DNA of 64,000 nucleotides from NCBI GenBank assembly GCA_036927565.1, contig JAYESD010000009.1, forward strand, positions 158,680,929-158,744,928, given 5' to 3'. Position numbers and translations under genes: made by a program. The notes below the pieces were generated by a model. The model saw nothing but the letters and a program-made list of their open reading frames with translations, was not told where the DNA came from and did not search any database. The stretch's first letter is position 1; every line of letters begins with the position of its first letter. Origin of the DNA: Tuctoria greenei. Its lineage: Eukaryota > Streptophyta > Magnoliopsida > Poales > Poaceae. Positions 9,687 to 22,400 of this stretch are shown piece by piece.

Positions 9687-11812
9687 TCAATTTTTGATTT
9701 TAGGCACCCAAGCTAACTTAGGTCCTTGTATGTGTGATACAAGTGTTTTTGGGACCCAAAGTTGCTTGGGAAGCTTCCCCTTCATGCCCTTCATGTCCTT
9801 GCCAATGAACCTTGCCTTCACCTTGCCATCTACTTTACTCAAGAGATAATAATGATCATCAAAGGTGGACTTGTAGTTAGTAGGCAATTTTGGAGAAGGC
9901 CGGTTAGGAAGAGGACACTCCCTTGTATGGTGACCGGTGACCTCACAATGTTGGCAATAAGAACCAACTTCCTTGATGAAGACGTTTTAAGATCCAGTGA
10001 GGTCACCTTTCCTTTGTTAGGCACCGAGAAGGATCCAAGTCCTCTCTTGTTGAAGGCCTTTGCTTGTTGGAAGAGGATTTCTTTGTGCTTGACTTCTCCC
10101 TTAGATAGTCTTGCCACACTAGTGCGAAGACTTTCAATTTCATCCATCAAATCCTTCTCCCTAGTATTCTCTTTCAAAGGCAAAGACTTATGCAAGACAT
10201 TAGTGGCATGAGAAACAATAGATACCTTATCATTAAGTGTTTCTTTCTTTATGATTTTCAATTCTTGATCAATGACTTCATATGCAAGGTTAAGTACTTG
10301 ATGCTCTTGGATTAACTCATTGTGCTTTCCCAAGAGTGCTTTGTGTGCTACGGCAAGCTCATGATGATCTAACTTGATTTGAGCCTTATCTTCCTCAACT
10401 TGCTTGACATGAGATTTGAGTGTGTCATGCTCCTTAAGTATGCTTTCATACTTGTCAAGCAGATCAAGGTTAGCACTCTCAAGCTTAGCACGAGCTTCTT
10501 CAAGAGCTTTGACCTTACTCTTTTCCCTTTTAATGATAGTGTGGTATTCATTTATCAATGAAGCTAGGTCATCGGGGGAAAGCTCATCATCGCTAGAATC
10601 ATCACTTACCTTGGTGTTACCTTTTGCCATGAGGCACATGGGAGGTGGACGAAGAGATGAATCATCATTGTTAGCAATGGCAAGGCCGGCCAAGCTCTCT
10701 TCTTCAACTTCACTCTTTTCATCACTAGATTCTTCGTCGGTGATCCATTCATTTGCCTCACACATGAACACCTTTTGTGGACCTTTTCTCTTCTTTGGAA
10801 AGAGTTTTTCCTTTTTACCTTTGTCATAATTCTTCTTCCCAAAGAATCTTGGCTTGGTCTTGACCTCTTCTTCATCATCCTCACTATCCTCAAGCTTGCG
10901 ATGCTTGCCCTCGCGGTTCTCTCTTCTTTTGTCTAGTTTTGGACAACCATAGGAGATGTGGCCTTGATCACCACAGTTATAGCAGGTCTTGTTGTCATCT
11001 TTTCTTGGTAGAAATGCTTTCTTTTTGGAATCAAAGGTGTATCCCTTCTTGGCAATCTTGGAGTTCAAGCGAGAGAAATTTCTCATGATCAATGCAAACT
11101 CATCATCGTCATCTTCACTTGATGCTTGCTCTACTTCACTTGAGCTAGGCTCGATCACTTTCTTTTTCTTGAGATTTGTTCTCTTGGTGGAAGCCTTAAG
11201 AGCAATTGTCTTTGAAGATGATTCCTCCATCATCCCAAGCACACTAATATCATGAGCGTGAATCTCTCCAATAAGTTCAGAAACTTCAATGTGATCAAGA
11301 AATTCCTTTTGAAGCATGGAGTTGATGATGTTGTACTTTGGCTTAGGAAGGAGCATAAGAATCTTGCGGTTGATGAGTCCCTTGCGAAGAGAAGCAATAT
11401 CAAGAGCATTAATTTCCTCAATGAGAACATTCAAGCGAGAAAACATTTCATTGACATTTTCATGAGGTAGCATTTTGAACTCATCATATTTGGCCTTAAG
11501 CATGTGATACTTTAGTTCTTTAACACGAGAAGAACCCTCATGAATTTCAATCAAGCAAGCCCAAATTTCACAAGTCTTTTCTTTGCTAGCAATCCTAGCA
11601 AACACATCTTGACTAATGCATTCGTAAATAGCATTTCTAGCCTTTGCATCCCACTTGATTTGATCGCCTATATAGTTATGCTCACCAAACCCCGCATGGG
11701 TCGCTTCCCATACCTCGGGAGCAATAGCCTCTAGATAAGAACGCATACGTGCTTTCCAATAGGCAAAGTTCTTGCCCTCGAAGATGGGAACTGAACCCCC
11801 AATCTTGTCCAT
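9687..11812 (-). CDS. Copia gag protein (657-codon open frame 11812-9839, then a shifted tail)
   Basis: The ATG at 11812 opens MDKIGGSVPIFEGKNFAYWK, the typical start of plant Copia gag (a UBN2/DUF4219-like region). KNAIYECISQ-like and LEIHEGSSRVKELK-like segments follow, and then an acidic region. A CCHC zinc knuckle CYNCGDQGHISYGC lies near residue 280, and a long helical, probably coiled-coil stretch spans about residues 420-560. The end of the frame appears shifted at about 9840-9890; a short piece with LPKQLWVPKTLV, typical of the gag-protease junction, is in another frame at 9687-9887. Gag binds element RNA and forms particles. Most of the frame is intact, but its pol is broken. Confidence 0.85.
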
Positions 11813-11858
11813 TTTAGCTCTCTAGCGGTGAAGCTAGAATGATCCAATGAGCAACCTT

Positions 11859-11870
11859 GCTCTGATACCA
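11859..11870 (-). other. Copia primer-binding site (initiator tRNA-Met)
   Basis: On the minus strand the sequence is TGGTATCAGAGC, the standard plant Copia primer-binding site complementary to the 3' end of initiator methionine tRNA. It lies two bases from the LTR and fixes the element orientation as minus. Confidence 0.93.
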
Positions 11871-11872
11871 AT

Positions 11873-13182
11873 TGTAAGGACCGAATGCCCAAGAGGGGGG
11901 TGAATTGGGCTTCTTTTCAAAAATTAAAGCAATAAAAACTTAACTACTAAAAGCCCAATTCCCTATGCAAACAACCTATGCATTCAAGTGAATAATAAGT
12001 TTGCAGTATATGAAATGCATAAGTGTAACGGGAAAGGAAGAGTTCGCAAACTCCTGAGGAGACACGAAGACACGGTGATTTATCTCGTGGTTCGGCAAGA
12101 TCATCAAGACCTTTCTACATCCACGTTGTGGCACCCACCAAAGGGTGTAGCCACTCCCAAGTCACCGAGACCGGGGATCTTCACTAAGATTCTCCATTCA
12201 CCATCTCTGGCAAGGTGGAGCTCAAGCCTTGTACAATTTTGGTCTTTCGGGCTTCCACAACCGACTTGGCAAGCTCCGGAAGGATCTCTCCAATCACCGA
12301 CTATTACACGGTGAATGCAATCACCAAGAGACACTCGCTTACAGCTCTCACTAGACTAGAGACTCCAATCACCAAGAATGGAAGCACACAAGCATCATCT
12401 CTAGCAAGTTCTAGCCTATCTCTTGGTGTACAAGTGGTGTAAATGATGTGGAAGTGGTTGCTCAACGTCTTGAATGCTTGGTAATGTGTAGAGTAGCTCT
12501 GGGCATCAAGACTTATCGAAATGATTGGTTGAAGGGGTATAAATAGCCAGCTTCCACGAGATAGCTGTTTGAAAAGCAGGGTGACATCATTGTTCTGCAG
12601 ACACCGGATGATCCGATGTTCTCCCTTCAGTTGTCATCAATCGAATACAAATTAGCTGATGTCACTGTGTCAGATATGACCGTTGATCGATAGATGTTGT
12701 ACACACATGTACATCAGATAATCCGGTGACACTTGATCCAGAATGGTACAGAAATAATGCTTACTGGAATGATTGACCGATGTGTTATAATTGTACATCG
12801 AATGGTCCGATGTTACACTTGGTCCAGGGAAATTGCTTACTGGAATGATCGACCGATGTAACACTTGCTTCATCATCGAATGATCCGATGTATACTCAAG
12901 ACTGAGGTCTTCTTCTGCTCAGAGCCAACTCGACTGATGTAGTCTTTTCTGGATACTTGGATGATCCAGTGAGTTCATTTTGTCTGCTTCGAGTTGTTCT
13001 AAGTGATTCTTTTGGAAATTGTTTGAGTGACCTTTTAGACATTGGTTTGAAATGTTCTTATGGTGACGACCAAGTCTCGAGTGCTGTCAATTTTGATAGA
13101 ATAATTTTGACATATGTGCTTTTTCTTTTAGTCTTCATGAAAATCGATTGACCTCGTAAAATAGTTTGTTGAGGGGTCTCCA
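11873..13182 (-). repeat. 5' LTR of the Copia element (about 1.3 kb; outer edge tentative)
   Basis: The inner edge reads TGTAAGGACCGAATGCCC on the plus strand, right next to the primer-binding site. The outer edge is set at a CA (13181-13182) followed by ATTGT, which may be the target duplication. The LTR carries at least five variants of a short palindromic phrase like ATCGGATGATCCGATG (12601-12960), common in grass Copia LTRs of this type. No second LTR is available for comparison. Confidence 0.6.
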
Positions 13183-13324
13183 ATTGTATCCAATGAGCAG
13201 TAATATAAATATAAAGTCTATTAAGTGTGATGAATTATATGAGAGACCTTGCATCTACAAACTTATTAGTGATATCCAACGGTTGTCATTGATCACCGAA
13301 ACCATACCTCATGGGGGCCTAGAT

Positions 13325-13673
13325 GCTTTCAGTGCTCCCATTTGTGCTTCCATGTGTACTTCCGCTTATGTGTCATCATCTAATTGGTTGAAGTTAAATC
13401 AGGCATTATGTTAGGTAAATGAAAGGGCCAATAAAATCATGACACTTAAGTAGGAGCACACATGGAAGCACTGAATGGGAGTATACAAGCCGTGTCCTCC
13501 CATTCGGATGCAACTTCGGTGCTTCTGTTTGTGCTTCCATGCGTACTCCCGCTTATGTGTCATCATCTAATTGGTTGAAGTTAAATTAGACATTATGTTT
13601 GGTAAATGAAAGGGCCAATAAAATCATGACACTTAAGTAGGAGCACGTATGGAAGCACTGAATGGGAGTATAC
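13325..13673. mobile_element. Two tandem copies of an inverted-repeat element (MITE-like)
   Basis: Copy 1 (about 13325-13490) and copy 2 (about 13519-13673) each have arms that pair with each other. The left arm contains TGTGCTTCCATGTGTACT and ATGTGTCATCATCTAATTGG. The right arm contains CCAATAAAATCATGACACTT and AGCACACATGGAAGCA, its approximate reverse complement. The two copies are nearly identical and about 180 bp apart. No coding capacity; a foldback/MITE origin is inferred. Confidence 0.65.
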
Positions 13674-13676
13674 AAG

Positions 13677-14213
13677 TCGTGTCTCTCCCGTTCTGTCCTC
13701 CCATGCATCATCCCGCTGATGTGTCAAAATGTTATTGGTCCCTTTATTAATGCTTAGTTTAACTATCATACCTTCACAACAAATAATGTTGGCGTAGTCG
13801 ACCTCGCACATCTTCCGCGAGTCGGTCACCTTCCAACGGAAGCCATGCAGGTGCTTCCACAGCTGGAATGCCGTTCATCTTCACCAGCACATATGTACGG
13901 TCCAGGTGTGCCGGTGTGTACCTTAACCCCTGTCGTGAGTCCCCAGTGGTGGTTGGAAGACCCCTGCATGTATGTTCTGATTCATGTCCTCTAACTACAT
14001 CTAGGTTTCCGATGACGCATGCGGTTCACCACCAGACAAACCAGCAAAACCTCGGTGATGAGAGCGGCATGCAATTTTCTTGATGACAAACTGGCTGCAA
14101 GTCGTGTCCCTCCCGTTCTGTCCTCCCATGTGTCATCCCGCTGATGTGTCAAAATGTTATTGGTCACTTTATTAATGCTTAGTTTAACTACCATACCTTC
14201 ACAACAAATAATA
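13677..14213. repeat. Direct repeat of about 113 bp (13677-13790 and 14101-14213)
   Basis: Both copies run from CGTGTCYCTCCCGTTCTGTCC through CCGCTGATGTGTCAAAATGT to CTTCACAACAAATAATRTT/A with few differences. The second copy sits in the loop of the large inverted repeat at 13873-14480, so the two duplications are interleaved. Confidence 0.7.
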
Positions 14214-14480
14214 TGATGACATGTCAGTGAGAGTGTCATCAAAAAACTAGAGATGGATGCGTCAGCATGCCACAGTCAGTTTTTCATCAAAAAACTTGCA
14301 TGCTGCTCAACCTTTTTTGGTTTGCCTGGTGGTGAACCGCCTGCGTCATCAGAAACCTAGAGATAGAGTAAGAGGACTGGAATTAGAGCATACCCGTAAG
14401 GCTCTTCCCAACAACCACCGGGGACGGACGACGTACGGGGGGTTAAGGTACACCGGCACACCCGTACCGTACGTGTACGC
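13873..14480. repeat. Large imperfect inverted repeat (arms about 210 bp, spacer about 175 bp)
   Basis: The left arm (about 13873-14094) and the right arm (about 14268-14480) are reverse complements over almost their whole length. Shared blocks include TGGTGGTGAACCGC, GCGTCATCRGAAACCTAGA and GGGTTAAGGTACACMCCGGCACACC. A further direct copy of part of the right arm lies at 14757-14830 (CTGGTGGTGAACCGCCTGCG and onward). I recognise no gene in the arms. RNA crossing it would form a long hairpin. Confidence 0.75.
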
Positions 14481-14830
14481 GGCCATTCGTGTAGTTTCCT
14501 TCGAACCTCCGGCAGAAGAAAGCGGCATGCAAGTTTCATTCTGTATGGAGAATGTTTGTTGTGTATTCATCAGGGAACACAGATACACTTTATATAGGCT
14601 AACTAGTATAGTGTGAAACCAAAACAAAACCCTTTTGCACTACACAGATTCAGAAGCTAGCGTTAATGACTAAACGTAGGCCTACACAGTCAAACAATGA
14701 CGTTAGACTAACGCAATCAATAATGACTGTTACATGTGTGCGTGCTTATCCTTTCTACAGTCTGGTGGTGAACCGCCTGCGTCATCGGAAGCCTAGATGG
14801 AGTTGGAGGACAGGAATCGGAGCATACCTG

Positions 14831-16420
14831 CCTGAACCCAAATTGCCTAACGTAGCGACATTTTGCTGCATGCGTGCAGTAAAGGCTGCATCCACCGTTT
14901 GTTTTGATCCGACAGTTGTACTTCCCAGCTATCCAACTAAGGGGTCCATTCAAATGGTTTCTTAAACTCTTGCCTACTTGCTTCAACATGAGAAAGAGTT
15001 TACATGCATATAATGATGCATACTTTAAACATTTAAATAAAACAAACTTCTATCACAAATTAACAGGATTAAAAACACATTAACTATCTTATGTGGCATC
15101 CCAATGTGTGGATGTCCAACTCAGAGTAAGGATGAAAGTGAAACGGTTTTTTGAAGTTGATGGACTAAATAATTGAGCCATTTGAAAGTTGAAGGACCAA
15201 ACTTAGTTCTGATTGAAAGTTTGAGGATGAAGTTGAGTATTGCCAGCTTGATGAGCTCAAGCTTTAAAAGTTCGAGGAAGCTCATTTGTAAAGTTGTCTG
15301 TACGATACTTTAGCCGTTAGAGGTGCCAGGAGATCGCCCGCAGCGGGGCCTACAAAGCGGTCTGTAAAGTAGTATACAGTACTAACAGGTAGCGACGACT
15401 GGAAAGAAAAGTGGAGACAATCAACAGAGAAAAAAGAAAAGAAAGGATGAGAAAAATATTAGAAAAATATAGGTAGAACTCCAACGTACCACTGGCCCTA
15501 TGCCCCTATACGCGGTGTAATCATTACCACTACTCCTATACGCGACCAGAAGTTATTACCACTGCTTCAAGAGAAGTGTTGCGGACTAAATGTGCTGATT
15601 AGTTTATTTTGTGTTTATTGGGGGTTATGTAACAAGTAGTTCTGTCGATTAGCGACGACTGAAATGAAAAGTAGAGACAATGAACAAAGAGAAGGGAACA
15701 CTGATTTCTTTCGAGCACCGACTGCTGTAAAATCTAGACTTCTGTGTAAACGTGCAATCTGCGAATCCCAACTTATGAGGTGCATCACACAATAATGCGA
15801 CTCGGACTAGCACGAAACCGGCCGCTTTGCGGTGGAAAATGCGCCTGAATTTAGGATTTCATTCACTCAACATGCGTAGACCTGTTTTGTACTGCTTTGT
15901 ACAGGTATAGAAAAATATTATTAATACATTAACTATAAAATTTATAAATTATTACTATCCATGAGTGAAAAGACCTCTAGTTTTCAAGGGGTTGAAAATT
16001 ACCAACTCCCTAGATATAAAATCCCACCCTATCGACAGTTGTATACAAGCTTCTTTATTGTGTACTTATCACTCTTCATATAAAAAATAAATCAGAGAGT
16101 AACAAATGAATGGCCTTCGAGTCATCTCGCTTCCGCGAAGGATTATAGAAACAACAAGAATGACTCGTGTGACCAGTTGAGTGCTCGAGAAACAATTAGT
16201 CATTGGTTACAGCTGACACAACATAATCCTGTTAAAACGTCCAGTTCTTTATAGGCGAAGTATGTCTGCTGTAAGCTGCATGCAAAAGCTGACGTGTGAC
16301 GTGTTACAGATAGTTTGAATCAACCAATAATAATAATAAAATTAGATCACTAGTGGGGTGAGAAGGTAGCTAATTTTGTGTACATTTGCAGTCAGCGGCT
16401 CAGCGCATGACTATATATCC
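14831..16420. other. Intergenic, no gene recognised
   Basis: AT-rich non-coding DNA between the repeat cluster and the 3' end of the SEC1-like gene. A short direct repeat containing AGCGACGACTGRAAWGAAAA occurs near 15393 and 15651. Nothing else could be supported. Confidence 0.6.
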
Positions 16421-19400
16421 TTAGCAGTTAGCACCTATGGCCTTCAGTTTCTGCACATGTAGAAGTCAGTTATGAGAATGACAGGGTGAATTTCAGCAGT
16501 TTGTGTGCCCACTTTTTTCTCTGCTGGGAAGACTTTACAAAAGAAAAAAAAGTAAACGGGAAACTTTAAGAGAAATCGATATTTTACCGAAATAAATTGT
16601 GGAGGATCATCGATGCTAGAAGAACCCAAAACGATTTCGCGCTTCATTTTTGCTGTAAGCTTGTGCACCGTGCGCAACTGATCCATTGAAGTGTGAAATG
16701 ATAAATAAACATACATGCCCAAGACACGTGGAAATTAACATTCTATGGTAATATCAACGTACTTCAGATCTAGTGGCTCCACCAATCATGAAGACAAAAA
16801 TTCGGTTGCCTAGCCTCTTGAAGTCACCTGACGCGTGTCTAAGAACTGAAGAGTCACTGCCAAACCAATACATCTTGGTAAGAAAGCAGCTAAACATTAA
16901 GCTCGCAAGTGATTAAAAGAACACTAACTGTGATAACTACCTTGACTGGGAATCATCAGAGTTTCGAGATTTAGCCCATGTCGGCGTCCGCCGTGATCGC
17001 CTTGACATTGGCTGTGGATTTTGGGCTGGTCGTGCTGTCGATGACGAGGTTTGTGTGGCCCCTTGAGCAGTAGAACTTGGTTCACCCATGGAAGGGTATT
17101 CATTTAGAGGCAATTCACCTTTGCTGAGTTTCTCTATCAATTCCTGTAGACAAAACAAGGCACTCCAACGGTTACATATTACTTAATGAACATTGTGTCA
17201 CAAAAAGTACTGAAAATCCATTCTTTGAAATAGGTACTCAATGTTAACACTGCTACTTCAACATGCAAGAAAATTTGCAAAGAAGAAACTTCGAGGAGAA
17301 CGTAACAATGTACACATGCCCCTAACAAAATCTGAGTACTTGCAGTTTCAACTTGCTTTAGATCAAAATCGAATAGGTGACGATCAAGGAAAATGCCTCA
17401 ATAAGTGGGAAGAAACGTGATAATGCCCATGTTTCCTCCCCATCATGGCGTTCTGTCCTCGCAGCATTTTTCTTCTGGCATATAAATTATTACAAGCATG
17501 TTAGTACTTGGAAGATTTTAGAAGTATTGTTACCAAATCTTGACTTTACCTTTTGGTTATCAAATTTGAGAGAAAAAGCACCAGCCCGTGATGTCTTTTT
17601 TGTATCTGAACCGCCCAAGTATTTTAAATTGTTTATTACACTCATATTATCATATGGAAGTTTCGCTAGCTGCAAGTCAATAAATAGTTCCCATGTCATA
17701 TATCTACAGAATCAATTGCATAACATGAAACTATAAACAAAAGTTTGGACCCAATGATTTTCATGTATTCCTGAAAAATTCATAATGTAAAGCAGCATAT
17801 GGAATAAAGAAGCTAATAACATATTCACATCTGGAATGGGGCCTGCATTATTGCTGTAATCATTGTACTGCTCGTAAATGATGAAAGAAATACCTGCAGC
17901 AATTTTTCCCCTTTGTCACCCTCAAACTTCTCTGGATACACAATTGCATATATAATCAGCAACCTCAGTTTGTTTTCTGGACTCATATCCTTGATAACAA
18001 AACAGGCATGTCAAGCAAACAACACAATTAAACTAACAGGACCTTAACAGCAAGCCAAACTTTCATTTCTATAATTCATAACGGACCTGCTTTGATCTGA
18101 GAATGCTGATCACCTCCTTCGCAGAAGCATCCCCAAAAACCAAATCCTGCTCCAACTGCCCAATGTCACGTAGCCCATACTCCCTGATAAACTTGTTAAT
18201 TTTTCCAGCAATCTGAACAAGAACAAGAGACCATAAAAAATATTAGAAAGTTATCATTTCGGAATTAGATATATCATTTATGAAACAACGTGTTCAAAAG
18301 TACAGTACTGAGCCATAACAAAATATGAATATTACTCCTGTCAAAGCAAGTGCCTTTGAACGATGTATTTAAAACCTGAAAATGTGCAATGATTGATAAT
18401 GAAATGTTCCACATTGTCAACTAATATAATGTATTTAGGGATAATTCCTTATATGCCATTGATAGAGGCTGCAATGTGTTTACCTACTGGAGGCTGTAAT
18501 GTATTCCATTGCTGGCATTTGCTATGTGATCTATGAATAATCTTTTCGTGCCTGATTCTATATCATACATTTTAACTATAAAATAAATTATTTTTGGAAT
18601 GCTACAAATAAGAGGAAATACAAGTAATTTGTGACTTGTAGAAATTCAAAAATTAAACATAATAACATAAGTAATATAGCTCAGATATTCCATGATAGCA
18701 ATCGTACCTCTATATGGAGTGTCAATTTTTCAACTTGATCACTATATTGTGGCAAAGCTTGAACAATTTTCTGCAGATCCCTTGTTGAGATTTCACCACC
18801 ATCTCTAGTTGAAAATGAAATCAAAAGTATTCATTAGGAAAAAATAACAAAGAGAGAGCACCAAGGTTTTAAATAACCAGAAAACACAACGCCAAATAAT
18901 TCCTATTATAGGAAAATACAAACTAGGGCAGGCCCAGGCCAAGGCACATGCAACCTGTGCACCGGCACAGGGCCCCCAAAATTTGAGGGGCCCGGTCCAC
19001 CAAAACATCCACTGGCGCAGCAGATAAGCATTATCGCACTACGTGTCGGGAGAGTCACGAGAGAGCGCATGTCTGTGAAATAGGCAGCATGGTACGTGAT
19101 TACAATACAGTCGGCCTAACCAGTTCATTAGCATTGGCTGCGTAGGCAAATCCAACTCTGGCAGCGCAACAGCTGGGCCTGCGGGACCATCAAGCAAACC
19201 TAACTGGCATGCGTCATCAGGGCATGAAACTGAAAACATGGTTCGTTCGTGCATCATGACAGGACACAACTGTTGTATTTGGTGGACCACGACCGCAAGG
19301 GCAGATTGCCGCTATCTCACATCTTTCAAAATGTTCTAAGCTAATAGAGATGATTGTTACGTATATGTTAAATTATTTTATTGATTTGTAATATGTCTAA

Positions 19401-22400
19401 TTAATGATTTAAGTAATGATTGTATCACTAGCTAACAAATATTACCTTTTAAATTAACAACGTTAAATAAAATGAAACGAAAGAGTATTTCACTACTGTT
19501 TCAACTCAGCTAATTGGTAGCCAGTTATCTATTTACCCTCATAATCCTACTCCTACTATCTTCTACCTTATCAAGTTCCACCATTATTATCCCTAAATAA
19601 TCTTGAAGAAATTTTGGTATTTTGTACGGGGCCTCGAATTTTACCGGCTCGGCCCTGAACTAGGGCACAGTTTCATTCAGGCCATAGATATTTCACTGTG
19701 ACTTGTCTCATGGAGTTGCAATTCAAATCCAAGTGAAAGCAGATGTTTATAAGGAGAGATATATGCTAGTAAGATACATTACAAATGAGGAAAAGGAAGA
19801 TTCAAGAGGTGAGACAGAATTAGAATATGACTGCTATCAGAAGTCTAGGCAGTAAATAGCACCAATAGTGAAAGATAGATGAGTAATATTTCTGCAAATT
19901 ATGCTTCTATACACAGTGCACAAAAACATTTGCATTTGCATGTCATAATCAGAGTCTATAAGATGAAGCACCTTGAATGTAGTTGCGCTGCTTTATTCTT
20001 TGCAACAAAATTGTTCATCTTCTCGTACAACCTCTCACTAGCCTAACATTTTCATAGCGTTAGAAGAAACAGGCTAAAATACTCTAGAAAAATGAAACAC
20101 CATTAGACAGAACTCACATCAGCTATATGGGCATGGCGAAGCTCAAGCCAAATCGGATCATGATCCTCCAGTAAAGCCTCCTTCTTTTCTGGTTCTGAAT
20201 CTGCCTTGGAGACCTTCCAACATAAGGTAATTCTAAGAAAAATGAAATAAAGAGAACATATAGCTCATTAATAGCATGATATTACATTACCTCGTATATG
20301 TACTTGTTGCCATCCATTTCTAGTAGATCATGGACCATTGCATCATAGGTCCATTCGTGAATAACAGGTGCAATCTTCCCAGTTATATTAAACTGTTGTT
20401 AGCTTGCTGTATTTTCAAACAAACTATTAAATCAATTTTAGCATTGAGGTTGTGTTTTATCACCTGATCTATAGGTCTGTCGACGATGAGCAGTTCACAT
20501 GTCTCCTTCTGGGGAAATTCAGGAATTGTTGATTTATATTTTGACACAATATCCCAAACGGCAGTAGCAAGCCATTTTGGAACCATGTCAAATTTAGGTG
20601 TTGTAGACGGATCCCCCCCTTTTGGGGCCCGATACCGCACACATGGGAATTCCTGTACAGTACCCAAATCACCATTTTTTTCTGGGAGGTATACTAAGGT
20701 TATACCTTTTGAACTTATACTAAGGTTATACTTGGATAGGAGCTACTAAGATCTATTGGCCGTTGGTATTAGTGTTTTAACCTATATTTTATAGCCTGCA
20801 AGATGAGGTTCATGAGATTGTCGAGACCGTGTATAACCTATATATGTTCCCAGAGACCAGAGTCCATATATTCTATTAATAAAATATATTCACCTTTTAA
20901 TCAACTCTCTTAAGGAATCTTTTAAAACACCCTTTTTGTGTTGGCACGTAATTTTCAACACCAGAGGTAGTCCAATGTGAATTTTAACGCAAAAACTGGG
21001 AAGCAAACATATGCATGCAATAAAGTTTTTTCTGAATAGTAAAAAAAAGAGAATATATAAAAATAGGAGCATCCTACAAGCCTATAATACTCGTCCACAG
21101 ATTCGAAGGACAAGTAGGAATACAGACTATGAACAATGATATGGAAAATAATGCTTTTGCTGATAATTTTAGAATGGTTTGCCTTTAATGAAAGTGTTAT
21201 AATATATTAACCTTGTATCATAAGATCTATGAGCCCTTCTTTAGATTAGTAGTGGGCATTAATAGACGACAAATGAAGCTCAATAGTATACCTTCAACGA
21301 AGCAAACGTGGTCGCAATGCGAGTAGCCATCGTAGTAATAGTATCGTTGAACTTTTTGGAATTATTTTGTCCATCTGCACCATACAAGTCATTCAGTGCC
21401 GTATCATGATCAGTTACGAAGCCCTGCGTATATGGCACAAAAAGTTACCAGGACAGTAATAACTGTTACTTAAATTTATAAAATAAAGTAGATAACAGGC
21501 ATAAAGTTAAAGAACAGAACCAAATGATATGCAAATACACAGCATTCCTAGAAGAACTCATGTTCTATGCTTTCAGTTACAAGAAATCATGGTTATTTCC
21601 ACAACAGTAGGAAAAGTTTAATTTATCATGAACTATTGAAGAATGCAGAAGCCCGAAAATGTCTAACAAAATTCCAGACAACACTAGTTCAATACCAGCC
21701 TCACTTGCTCTCTATGATTTTCACATGCCTATGCTGTAATGTTTTGTTGACATTCATACTTCATACTGACAGAAGAAAAATAAATAATAAAATCAGCATG
21801 TGGAACTTTTGGAGGCAGCAATCAGGAAAGAGGGATATTAGTATCATAATTCAGCGAAACAAAAGCTGAATACCTGCATGTCAATAGTAAAGAATTCCAA
21901 ATTCATCTGCAGTTAACAGAATCACATCAATAGAAAAAACTTCTGTTAAATCTCAAAGGCAGGAAAGTCTCATTGTGCAATAACGGACCTCTCTAAGTGC
22001 ACCAATTCGTGGTATTACACTGCTGTCATTCTTTATGTAAGTGACAAGCTCTTTAGGAATTGGTGAACTAAAGAAGATGTAAGCCCTAGTGTAGGAAATG
22101 AAATCTTCAAAGTGTTAGTCAAAATGTATTAGAACGTTTCAAAGCTCAAAGCTTCACCAAATGGTATTCTAACTGCAAACTGAAACAAAAATTCAACATA
22201 CTTCCTGTACAGCGGACATCTCCCAGACATGTCAGACAGGAGCATTATGACACTGCAGATAGAGAAATCTCATGCATCAGGGAAGAGATGCAAAATCATA
22301 TAACATATGAAATTGGCTACACAACAAATAGATGGTGCCATGGAGGGCTGTTTTTTTCTTCACTTGGTGTTTATCATTTACGAACCAGAAAAAGTTGATG

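Larger units (their letters stand above)
8851..13187 (-). mobile_element. Copia LTR retrotransposon, 5' part (gag, protease, integrase N-half, 5' LTR)
   Basis: Reading right to left: an LTR (about 13182 to 11873), a TGGTATCAGAGC primer-binding site for initiator tRNA-Met, a long gag frame, then protease, GAG-pre-integrase and the first half of integrase, where element B interrupts it at 8851. This is a standard Copia order. The element is older than both Gypsy insertions in it. The outer LTR end is placed by a terminal CA (13181-13182) and by comparison with the usual TG...CA form; the left LTR needed to confirm it lies outside the window. Confidence 0.85.

Noticed and set aside
12595..12965. 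Repeated ATCGGATGATCCGATG-like phrases as a CRISPR or satellite array
   Set aside because: Irregular spacing and position inside a Copia LTR; these are ordinary LTR-internal palindromes.
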